Source of the DNA: Bryobacterales bacterium
Lineage (GTDB): Bacteria; Acidobacteriota; Terriglobia; Bryobacterales; Bryobacteraceae
Length of the DNA: 64,000 nucleotides
Reading direction: 5' to 3'
Assembly: GCA_020854055.1 (NCBI GenBank)
Contig: JADZGD010000143.1
Coordinates: 79,348-143,347 of the forward strand
Part shown: piece after piece, positions 45,962 through 53,862 of the stretch
Layout: the number at the start of each line of letters is the position of its first letter
How positions within the stretch are numbered: position 1 is the stretch's first letter
The notes under the pieces: model-generated
What the model was told of the DNA's origin: nothing
Database searches by the model: none
Seen by the model: the letters and a program-made list of their open reading frames with translations, nothing else
Translations under genes and position numbers: made by a program

Positions 45962-48900
45962 CTTGATGGGGAAGTGAACGAGATCCGGAGAGTTACGAAC
46001 GTGTACGGCTTCAGGGTAAACTCCACCTTATTCTTGCTTATCGGCAGAGCGCGGGAATTCTCTTCCACGCCGTTGGTCAACCAAGCCGCGCCCACCGGCA
46101 GCACCGGAGACTCAAGCGTTACCGGTCCGCCCTGGCCGCCAGTTTCCCGGATCCGTACGATAAAGCCGTTGCGGTCCTCGGCCTGTTTGAACGCCGTGAT
46201 TGCCGCATGGGATGAATCGAGCCGGAAGAATCGCCCCTCCCCGGCAGGCATCCGCCGGGTGACCGCCTGCAGGCGGACATTCCCCGTGTCGTAGTGGTTA
46301 AAGGGAATCAGCGGAGACCGCGTGTCTCCGCTGAACGCCGCCAGTTGCGGCTGGGTCAGCGTGCGCCCGGTGGAGAGGTAGTAGCGGAAGGTGAAGTCGC
46401 CGCCCTGCGATGCGCGGTAGTTGGTGAACCAGTAATTATTCATCGGATAGGAGAAGACGTGTCCATTGCGCACGTCCAGGTGTCTCAGCCACAGCCCGCG
46501 ATTGATATCGGTCAACGTAATCAGCGGCGAATCGGGCGTCGCCCAGGCGATGGACAGGTCCTTGTCTCGTGCCACGACGCCATTCTGGGTGGTGAACCAG
46601 TCGCGGCACGCTCCTGGAAGCTGATCCAGGTTGGGCCGGATCCAATTGTTCTGGATCTCGTAGGCCAATTCGGGCGGTGTCACCCGAAAAGGAAACGCAA
46701 AGTACAATGCTTCCTTCGAACGAACTTCGTCCTTATGAATTCGGTTGGTGAAGTCCACCCGCCGGATCCCGTTGTACACCGTAATCTCAGTCTCGATCGA
46801 CGGCACGTTCAGCGCGCGCGCCCGCACGCGGATACGCTCGCCGTAGGGGGTGACCACGCGCTCCACCAGTTCCGCCGCCCGCGGATGCGTGATCTCCAGT
46901 TCGGCCGGACGGTGAGTCGCCTGGTCGATCAGTATCCGGCTGTTCTCGCCGCCGGTTACATAAAGGAGCTCATTAATTTTGTACGGCGAACCGGAATCCA
47001 CCAGGTCGCGCCCCGTTTCCCGGTCGATCAGCCTGGCCACTGCGCCGGTTTGCGGATCAACCTCCACGGTGTAGAACTTCGATTCGATTTTCCATCCCGC
47101 CCCGACCGGCTTGCCGGCGGCCTCCATGGGCCCCTCGCCGCGGCGCACCGGATACACCCGGTAGCCCAGCGCCGGAACATTTTCCGCGACGAAACGCACA
47201 AAACGATACCCGCGTTGCTTGAAGACTACGTCCACCGGCACCGGGCTGCCTGTCTTCGGATCGATGATCTGCTGGTTCGCGGTTACCTGCGCCTCGATGA
47301 TGTCGGAGCGGTCCCGGGTCTCGGTGTTGAACACCACCAGCGAAGGCCCGTCGACACTGATGTCCTCAACCAGCCGGCTGAGTGAGCGCGCGAGCAGATC
47401 CTTGGCGGCCCAGTTGGCGCGCATCGCGAAGGAGCGCTTCACATCCCACTGCTCCAGCACCTCTTTGCGATCGGGGAAATCCACCGACCGCGCCGCGCCC
47501 CAGGTATGCTCGTCGTAGAACAGCAGGTTCTTCCACGCCTCGTGGAACTCATCCATCGGATACCGGTTGCGGGAATCGAATGCCGTCGCCAGCGCCGAGG
47601 CCATCTCCGCCGCCGGCAGCATGCGCTGCGAATCGCGATTCAGAATCGTCTCCTGTGCCGAGGAGCCGGAGCCATCTTCCCAATAGGCGCCGGCATCCCC
47701 CTTGAACGTCGGGATCTTCCCGGCGTAGTGCTCCTTTACGTAATCGTAATAATCGGCATCGGTGGCGGTAATAATGCGTGGATAAGCCCAGGCCTTATTC
47801 CACTTGGCGATCAACTCCGCTTCGCCCTGTTTGATGGAGGCATTGTCGGTATAAAGTCCGTACACCAACACGGCGTCCAACGGGTAGGCCGGCCGCCGGT
47901 AGCGCGCCAGAAACTGCGGCACGGTTAGCAGCATCCGGTCGTAACTTGGATCGTCGCCCGTCATCCGCGTCAATTGCAGATAAGAGCGGGCAAACCAGGT
48001 GATCACCTTGCTGCCGTCGGCGCCCTCCCAATAAAAGGGTGAGTCCTCGTTGAGCGAGCTGTGCTGCAGCAGCGGAGCACGCGTCTGGTTGCTGCCGTTG
48101 GCAAAACCTTCCACGCCGGTATCCTGAAGCAGTGTCGGCGTAAACCAGGAATGCGAAGGCGCATCGGTGAGGCAGGCGAAGCGCGTGGGGATGCCTCGTT
48201 TCCGGCCCAGGGTCTTGGTGAAGTAGAGTGAACGGTACAGCTCCTCACCCGTGCACATTCCGGTCATCAGGTTCAGGTAGAACGCGCTGATGCCGATCCG
48301 CCCCTTGGCGGCAAGGTCATAGAACCGTCGTATCTGGGCGTCGGACCGCGAATGAATGTAGTTGTCCGCCAGCCACCCGTCTTCCAGGTTGAACTTATAG
48401 AACGGAAACTTCCCCATCAGGTCGATTACGCCGTCCGTATTGCGGTTGTCCAGTTCCTGCACGTGCGGCTGCAGGTCGGTGTACCCGATGTCGTTGTGGA
48501 TCTTCAGTCCGGCGTAGAGCTTCCACTGCTTCTCCGGCCGCAGCGTTCCGGACGCGGTCCATTGCCGGTCACCGGACGCCGTCAGTTGGTAAGGCGCCGG
48601 TTGCTCCAGTGAAGGAATCAACAGCGAGACCACCCGCTCGCCGAAGTCATAGCCATCACTCGGCGAATCCTTCCTTACCACTGCCGGGCCAATCTTCAAC
48701 CGGACATTCAGATTGCCTAGCGGTTTGCGGTGAGCGAATACCACGTCGGTCACTTCCTTCACCTGGTCGGCTACCCGCTGATAGAAAATGGATGGGATCA
48801 CGCTGGCCGATACCTCCTCGCCCTCTCCCCCCGTCTTCATCAGCTTCAGATAGTCAAAATAGGCAGCGGCATTGTCTGCCGGTCCGAGGAAGGAGATGGC

Positions 48901-49395
48901 GAGATCATTGGATCCATTCCTGAGGTACGACGGATCGATCGGCACGCGGAACAGTTGTTGGCTGTGGATCGGCTGATTCGACGTTCGCTCGTCGAAGTCC
49001 GGACTGTACACCGGCTGGAACCGGTAGTAGCCCCGCTTGCCGTTGATAGTAATCTCCACGCCAGATGGCCCGCCGCCGAGCAGCAGGCATTTCATCAGGA
49101 ACAACGGCGCCGGGGGTACGGCCTCAAGGGAAAACCGGATCGTGTAGGCGGCGCGTCCCGAAGCCGGCACAGCCTGCTGCTGCCGCCAATCCTGGGTGGT
49201 ACTCGTTCCCACTTCGTAGACCAGAGCTCCGGTACTGCCGCTGCGGAATTCGTCCGAAGTGTTGTCGTCGGTCCCGATGGACCATACTTCATTCGGGTCG
49301 GTTTGCTGAACGGCCTTTACCGGCAGCGAGTCGCGGGTAACGAAAAAAGCGGCCGCCAGCAGGCAGCCGAACAGGATGGAAAGACGAACACGCAT
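45940..49395 (-). CDS. GH38-like alpha-mannosidase, secreted
   Basis: 1151 residues from the ATG at 49395, 5 nt after GAGGTG. Signal peptide (LSILFGCLLAAAFFV), then an N-terminal beta-sandwich resembling rhamnogalacturonan-lyase-type galactose-binding modules (about 80-200), a GH38 catalytic region with LKIHNDIGYTDLQ (metal-binding His/Asp), the nucleophile-like TDAPSHSWFTP, and YDEHTWGA, then the GH38 C-terminal beta domains. It probably cleaves alpha-mannosyl or related linkages in a secreted context. The HxD motif departs from the usual HxHxDPGW form, so specificity is uncertain. Confidence 0.8.
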   Translation of the reverse strand: MRVRLSILFGCLLAAAFFVTRDSLPVKAVQQTDPNEVWSIGTDDNTSDEFRSGSTGALVYEVGTSTTQDWRQQQAVPASGRAAYTIRFSLEAVPPAPLFLMKCLLLGGGPSGVEITINGKRGYYRFQPVYSPDFDERTSNQPIHSQQLFRVPIDPSYLRNGSNDLAISFLGPADNAAAYFDYLKLMKTGGEGEEVSASVIPSIFYQRVADQVKEVTDVVFAHRKPLGNLNVRLKIGPAVVRKDSPSDGYDFGERVVSLLIPSLEQPAPYQLTASGDRQWTASGTLRPEKQWKLYAGLKIHNDIGYTDLQPHVQELDNRNTDGVIDLMGKFPFYKFNLEDGWLADNYIHSRSDAQIRRFYDLAAKGRIGISAFYLNLMTGMCTGEELYRSLYFTKTLGRKRGIPTRFACLTDAPSHSWFTPTLLQDTGVEGFANGSNQTRAPLLQHSSLNEDSPFYWEGADGSKVITWFARSYLQLTRMTGDDPSYDRMLLTVPQFLARYRRPAYPLDAVLVYGLYTDNASIKQGEAELIAKWNKAWAYPRIITATDADYYDYVKEHYAGKIPTFKGDAGAYWEDGSGSSAQETILNRDSQRMLPAAEMASALATAFDSRNRYPMDEFHEAWKNLLFYDEHTWGAARSVDFPDRKEVLEQWDVKRSFAMRANWAAKDLLARSLSRLVEDISVDGPSLVVFNTETRDRSDIIEAQVTANQQIIDPKTGSPVPVDVVFKQRGYRFVRFVAENVPALGYRVYPVRRGEGPMEAAGKPVGAGWKIESKFYTVEVDPQTGAVARLIDRETGRDLVDSGSPYKINELLYVTGGENSRILIDQATHRPAELEITHPRAAELVERVVTPYGERIRVRARALNVPSIETEITVYNGIRRVDFTNRIHKDEVRSKEALYFAFPFRVTPPELAYEIQNNWIRPNLDQLPGACRDWFTTQNGVVARDKDLSIAWATPDSPLITLTDINRGLWLRHLDVRNGHVFSYPMNNYWFTNYRASQGGDFTFRYYLSTGRTLTQPQLAAFSGDTRSPLIPFNHYDTGNVRLQAVTRRMPAGEGRFFRLDSSHAAITAFKQAEDRNGFIVRIRETGGQGGPVTLESPVLPVGAAWLTNGVEENSRALPISKNKVEFTLKPYTFVTLRISFTSPSRTLSARR

Positions 49396-49501
49396 TCTGC
49401 ACCTCAAGGTAATAAAACACGATTGCCATCGCTCATTCTATGCGACCCGGGCCGCCGAATCCACGCGGCCTGTTCCGGAGGCCACCATCAGGCCAACAGG
49501 A

Positions 49502-50674
49502 TCATAGCCGGGCGATCGCCTTGCCGCGGTAAGCCATGTTGCCCAGATGTGCCGCCCGCGCAGCCGCGACCGCCGGTTCCACCGGGCAATTGGGCTCCTT
49601 ACGGCTGCGGATGCAATCGAGCCAGTTTGCTACGTGAGGCTGGCTGCCGTCGGCCTGCGAGCGCATCTCGATTACCGGCGCCGGATGCTGGGTCTTCTCA
49701 ATCGGGATAACCCCTTCAGCGTACACCGCGAAGCCATCGCGCGTGATGCGCATCAGTGCCTGGGAGCCCCGGAACGTGATCGAACCGCCCTCGAGCGATC
49801 CGTTCAACGTGCCGGTATAAGTGACCGCGAACCGGCCGTAATCGTATGCCGCGGTAATGGTATCGGGGCACTCCGGGTAGTCCAGGAAATAGATGCCTCC
49901 ATTCGCGGCGACCGAGACCGGCGTGTCATTGGCCATGTACCACTGGATCACGTCGCCGAAGTGGGAGTATAAGTCCGTTAAGTGGCCCCCGCCGTAATCC
50001 CAGAACATCCTCCATTTTCCAAACCGGTACGGGTCAAACGGCCGTTGTGGAGCATTGCCGAGGAAACGCTTCCAATCCAGCTTATTCTGGTCGAAGACCG
50101 TGGTCAGTTTCGCGCTGGCGATATAGTTCTGATACCAGGAAGAGAGCACCAGCGAGACCTTTCCCAGCTTCCCGGACCGCACAATCTCCCGGCCCATCTG
50201 GAAATGATCCCAACTGCGCTGCTGGTAACCCACCTGCACAATCTGCCGCGTCGCCCGTACCGCCTGGATCAGTTGCTCACCCTCCGGAATGGCGTGAGTC
50301 ACCGGCTTTTCCACATACACGTCCTTGCCCGCCCGCACCGCGTCGATGGTCATTGGGGTGTGCCAGTGGTCGGGAGAGCCGATCACCACACCGTCGATGT
50401 CCTTGCGGGCCAGCAACTGGTGATGATCTACGTACAAGTCGGCCTGCGGCGCCAGCTTCTCGCGCGCCTCCATCCGCCGTGGTTCGTAGACGTCGCACAA
50501 CGCGACAATCTCGATGCCGCCCACCCGGGTAGCCTTCTCCAGCAGGTAGCGCCCGCGCCCGCCTGTGCCGATGCAGCCGATCCGCACCCGATCGTTGGCG
50601 CCCAGCACCCGCGTCTGCGATAAAGCCGTCGCCACTGCCGTATTCTTAAGAAACTGCCGCCGGGTATCTGTCAT
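49502..50674 (-). CDS. Gfo/Idh/MocA-family oxidoreductase with Tat signal
   Basis: 390 residues. A twin-arginine-type leader (DTRRQFLKNTAVATALS) suggests folded export with its nucleotide. NAD(P)-binding RIGCIGTGGRGRYL, YVEKPVTHAIPEGEQLIQAVR (the EKP motif) and a C-terminal substrate domain follow (MFWDYGGGHLTDLYSHFGDVIQW). Such exported sugar dehydrogenases are common in Acidobacteriota and Planctomycetes. The gene starts with ATG at 50674; substrate unknown, probably a sugar or inositol derivative. Confidence 0.9.
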   Translation of the reverse strand: MTDTRRQFLKNTAVATALSQTRVLGANDRVRIGCIGTGGRGRYLLEKATRVGGIEIVALCDVYEPRRMEAREKLAPQADLYVDHHQLLARKDIDGVVIGSPDHWHTPMTIDAVRAGKDVYVEKPVTHAIPEGEQLIQAVRATRQIVQVGYQQRSWDHFQMGREIVRSGKLGKVSLVLSSWYQNYIASAKLTTVFDQNKLDWKRFLGNAPQRPFDPYRFGKWRMFWDYGGGHLTDLYSHFGDVIQWYMANDTPVSVAANGGIYFLDYPECPDTITAAYDYGRFAVTYTGTLNGSLEGGSITFRGSQALMRITRDGFAVYAEGVIPIEKTQHPAPVIEMRSQADGSQPHVANWLDCIRSRKEPNCPVEPAVAAARAAHLGNMAYRGKAIARL

Positions 50675-50771
50675 GTGGGTCCACCCTCTGGCGACACTCT
50701 ATCAGCATTTGGTGATAGCGTAAAGCGGCTCTGGGGAGCAAGATTTTTGATCGCGGCCCTGGGATCTGCCG

Positions 50772-51686
50772 CTAGCGCGCACGGTGGGGACTGTAGCGCT
50801 TTACCAACCCAACCCCGAGAAACACGGTGAACATTGCCAGCGCCTCTTTTCTGCCGAAGTGTTCCCCGAACACCATCCACCCCAGGATTACCGCCACCAC
50901 CGGGTTTACATAGTTGTAGATCGAAACCAGCGCCACCGGCAGTTTGTCCATCGAGTAGATGAACGCGCTATAGCCTACAATCGAGCCGAACACAGCCAGA
51001 TAGACCAAGGCTCCCCCGCTGCGCCAGGTCCAGGCCGGCGCAGGCTCCCGAACAAAAATGGCCGGAAACGTCATTGCCAATCCGGCGGCCATTTGCTGCA
51101 CCGCGCCGCTGACTACCGGGTGTGTGGCCGGTCTCTGCCTGCGTTGTAAGACCGATCCCAGGCACCAGCCCAGGGTGCCGAGTTGCAGCGTTGCAAACCC
51201 CAGCAGATAGTTGGAACCGGCAGCCGTGGTCTCACCCATGCCCCGCAGCGCCAGCGCCACCGTGCCGGCGAAGCCCACCAGCATCCCGCCGATCGCCGGC
51301 CAGTACAGCCTTTCGCCTCCCGGCAGCGCCGCCTCGATCGACACCATCCAGAACGGAGACGTGGTAATGAAAAGCGCCGCCACTCCGCTCGGTATCCACT
51401 GTTCGGCCATCACCAGTGCGGTGTTGCCTACCCCGAGCACCATCACGCCGAACAAACTGGTGAACCATAACTCGCGTCCCCGCGGCAGGCGTGCGCCGGC
51501 TAACTTTGCCGCCAGAAGCATTATCGATCCCGATAGAAGAAACCGGGTGCTGACAATGAACAGCGGCGGGAGCGATTCGAGCGCCATGCGAATGGCCGTA
51601 TACGTGGTGCCCCAGAAAAAGCACACCGCTCCCAGCGCGAGATAAGCGCGAAAAAGGGAGTGCCGGTGCATCTTCCAGGGTAGCAT
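50772..51686 (-). CDS. EamA/DMT-superfamily transporter
   Basis: 304 residues with two EamA repeats of five helices each (LALGAVCFFWGTTYTAIRMAL at the N-terminus; PVALVSIYNYVNPVVAVILGWMVFGE near the end). Probable inner-membrane exporter of amino acids or nucleotide-like metabolites; substrate unknown. Start ATG at 51686, with 51671 (MHRHSLF) as an alternative. Divergent from the PfkB kinase gene with a 17-nt gap. Confidence 0.87.
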   Translation of the reverse strand: MLPWKMHRHSLFRAYLALGAVCFFWGTTYTAIRMALESLPPLFIVSTRFLLSGSIMLLAAKLAGARLPRGRELWFTSLFGVMVLGVGNTALVMAEQWIPSGVAALFITTSPFWMVSIEAALPGGERLYWPAIGGMLVGFAGTVALALRGMGETTAAGSNYLLGFATLQLGTLGWCLGSVLQRRQRPATHPVVSGAVQQMAAGLAMTFPAIFVREPAPAWTWRSGGALVYLAVFGSIVGYSAFIYSMDKLPVALVSIYNYVNPVVAVILGWMVFGEHFGRKEALAMFTVFLGVGLVKRYSPHRAR

Positions 51687-51703
51687 TCGCTACAATTAAT
51701 CAG

Positions 51704-52633
51704 TTGATTCTTACGCTTACACTGAATCCCGCCATCGATCACACGATCACCGCCGACCGGTTGGTGTTTGAGGATCGTGGTTATATTCTCTCCAGCCGCG
51801 ATTCGGCCGGCGGCCGCGGGCTGAACGCCTCCGCCGTCATCCACTCGTTTAACGGCGAGACGCAGGCGGTGGCCATCTGCGGTGGAAAAAATGGAGGCCG
51901 CCTGGAGCATTTTCTCGCCTCCTCGGGTTTCCCGGTCGAACTCGTGCGGGTGAAGAACGAGATTCGAACCAATCTCACCATCACCGACAAGCACGGTCTC
52001 ACTGTCAAGCTCAACGAGATCGGGCCCGTCGTGGCGGCGAAGGAGTTGCGCCAGTTGACTGCCGCGGTCGAAAAGAAACTGCCCTCCTGTTCCTGGCTGA
52101 TGCTGTGTGGCAGCGTGCCGCCCGGAGTGCCCTCCACCTATTACCGCGAACTCATCGAGATGGCAAAGCAGTATAAGGTAAGGACGTTTCTCGATACCGA
52201 CGGCCCGGCGCTGATTGAAGGGGTTGAAGCCGGTCCTAGCGTGGTCAGTCCCAACCAGCCCGAGGGAGAGCGTCTGTTGAACCGGGCGCTGATCACCCGT
52301 TCGCACTTTCATGAAGCCGTCGAGCGGATCCACGAGATGGGAGCCGAAAGCGTGCTGCTGTCGCTCGGCAGCCGGGGAGTGGTCGCCATCGACCAGCAGA
52401 TGCTGATCGAGGCCGTGCCTCCACGCATCGATGCGGTCAGCCCGATTGGCGCCGGCGACGCAATGGCCGCGGCCTTTGTTTGGGCCTCCGATCATGGTTC
52501 GAAGTTTGACGATGCCGCTCGCTGGGGGGTGGCGGCGGGCACCGCGTCGGCCAAACTGCCCGGCATCCAGTTTGCGACTCTTGAAGAAACCCGCGAAGTC
52601 TATCAGCAGGTGGAAACGCGCCGCTTACGATGA
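51704..52633 (+). CDS. PfkB-family 1-phosphofructokinase/tagatose-6-phosphate kinase-like
   Basis: 309 residues. LTLTLNPAIDHTI at the start and GGRGLNASAVIHSFNG resemble FruK/LacC proteins; the C-terminal anion-hole motif is PIGAGDAMAAAF. It phosphorylates a sugar phosphate with ATP in the cytoplasm. The start is TTG at 51704 with no clear ribosome site. No PTS or fructose operon gene is adjacent. It ends 9 nt inside the convergent small membrane gene. Confidence 0.86.
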   Translation: MILTLTLNPAIDHTITADRLVFEDRGYILSSRDSAGGRGLNASAVIHSFNGETQAVAICGGKNGGRLEHFLASSGFPVELVRVKNEIRTNLTITDKHGLTVKLNEIGPVVAAKELRQLTAAVEKKLPSCSWLMLCGSVPPGVPSTYYRELIEMAKQYKVRTFLDTDGPALIEGVEAGPSVVSPNQPEGERLLNRALITRSHFHEAVERIHEMGAESVLLSLGSRGVVAIDQQMLIEAVPPRIDAVSPIGAGDAMAAAFVWASDHGSKFDDAARWGVAAGTASAKLPGIQFATLEETREVYQQVETRRLR

Positions 52634-52867
52634 AGAGCGGTCCGACTTGCGCCGCTTGAAGAAAGTGTCCGGAGACTTCGCCCAGGTCGAAATCAGCAGC
52701 ACAAACAACACCAGCAGGGAAACCATCGTCGCAGCCGCTCCAATGACCAGGAAATCAATCTCCCGCCGCGGTCCGGACAGCACTTTCAGCAGAATACCGG
52801 CCGTCGCCAGGAAGACAAAGATCACTACCAGGATGGAGAGAATGACTCTTGTGGCCGCCGATGTCAT
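52625..52867 (-). CDS. Small two-helix membrane protein
   Basis: 80 residues with two transmembrane helices (VILSILVVIFVFLATAGILL and DFLVIGAAATMVSLLVLFVLLI) and a basic C-terminus (FFKRRKSDRSSS). No family recognised. ATG at 52867; it overlaps the end of the kinase gene on the other strand by 9 nt. Confidence 0.6.
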   Translation of the reverse strand: MTSAATRVILSILVVIFVFLATAGILLKVLSGPRREIDFLVIGAAATMVSLLVLFVLLISTWAKSPDTFFKRRKSDRSSS

Positions 52868-52942
52868 TGAATCCGATTGTAATGCAGAACGTCGTGTGGC
52901 GGCACACTGAGCGCGAGATCCGGCAGCCCAATACTCGTCATC

Positions 52943-53314
52943 CTACGACCGGCCGGCTGAGCGGAACCGGTCCAGAACGATTGACACCAGAGCCGGGTGC
53001 CCATCCAGCGGAGGAGCAACGTTGATGTCCGGATTCCCATGCGCCTGTCTGGCCTCTTCCACCAGGCGTGGCAAATCACGGCGCAGGTGCATGCCCGGCG
53101 TCAAAAAATAGGGCACCACGACGATCCGTCCAGCGCCGCGGGCCAACAATCGTCCCACCGCGCCGGAGAGATCAGGATCGCCGGATTCCAGAAACGCTGT
53201 CTCGGCCAGTTCGACCCCGCCCTGCCACGCTACATCGGCCGTAATGCGCCGCACCGCCTCATTGGCGGGTTCCGCCGTCGATCCGTGGGCAAACAGGATG
53301 AGACCGGTCTTCAC
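52943..53314 (-). CDS. CbiX-like sirohydrochlorin chelatase
   Basis: 123 residues, the size of short single-domain CbiX. LILFAHGSTAEPANEAV carries the metal-handling His; VVVPYFLTPGMHLRRDLPRLVEEAR holds the second conserved His region. It would insert cobalt, nickel or iron into sirohydrochlorin, feeding cobalamin, F430 or siroheme. Co or Fe specificity cannot be read. Cobalamin synthesis would serve the class II reductase of this genome. The GTG at 53314 overlaps the CBS gene's stop (GTGA). Confidence 0.82.
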   Translation of the reverse strand: MKTGLILFAHGSTAEPANEAVRRITADVAWQGGVELAETAFLESGDPDLSGAVGRLLARGAGRIVVVPYFLTPGMHLRRDLPRLVEEARQAHGNPDINVAPPLDGHPALVSIVLDRFRSAGRS

Positions 53315-53736
53315 GCCTGGGCGATATAAGCGCGCATGTGCTTCAACTCTTCGGTTTGACGCGCCAGTTCATGGTCCATGAGGTCGCGCATGGATACCAT
53401 GCCCACGATCTTTTCCCCGCGCATCACCGGCAAGTGGCGGCACTTGTGCAAATGCATCTGTTCCATCGCTTCGGCAACCGTCGCCGTATCGGGTACGGTT
53501 GTCAGGTTAGTTGACATGACTTGGGAAACCAAGGTGGAATCCGGGTTCCGACCCGCAACAATCACCCGGACCATCAGGTCCCGTTCGCTGAAGAGGCCGC
53601 TCAGCCGGCCATCATCCAGCACGAGTATCGCCCCGACACCAAGATTTGCCATCGTCCGCGCAACCGCGCAGACGGTTTCATTCTGGCGGACGGAAAAAAG
53701 CGTGTCCTGGTGGAGTATATTTTTTAAGCGATGCAT
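53311..53736 (-). CDS. CBS-domain-pair protein
   Basis: 141 residues from the ATG at 53736 (MHRLKNILHQDTL); the longer frame to 53853 is not supported. Two CBS repeats: VCAVARTMANLGVGAILVLDDGRLSGLFSERDLM and VAEAMEQMHLHKCRHLPVMRGEKIVGMVSMRDLM. Stand-alone CBS pairs bind adenine nucleotides or SAM and regulate partners; target unknown. It is the upstream gene of a two-gene unit with the CbiX-like gene. Confidence 0.88.
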   Translation of the reverse strand: MHRLKNILHQDTLFSVRQNETVCAVARTMANLGVGAILVLDDGRLSGLFSERDLMVRVIVAGRNPDSTLVSQVMSTNLTTVPDTATVAEAMEQMHLHKCRHLPVMRGEKIVGMVSMRDLMDHELARQTEELKHMRAYIAQA

Positions 53737-53862
53737 CCTGCATCCTCCAACTTCAGATAAAAAACGATAGCACAGGCGGAAACCGGGAACAAGCGTCAAT
53801 TTTCCAGCTTTCTGCCGGAATCTGCGGCGAGAGTTTTCCGCCAGGGAAAGCACTTTATCTGG

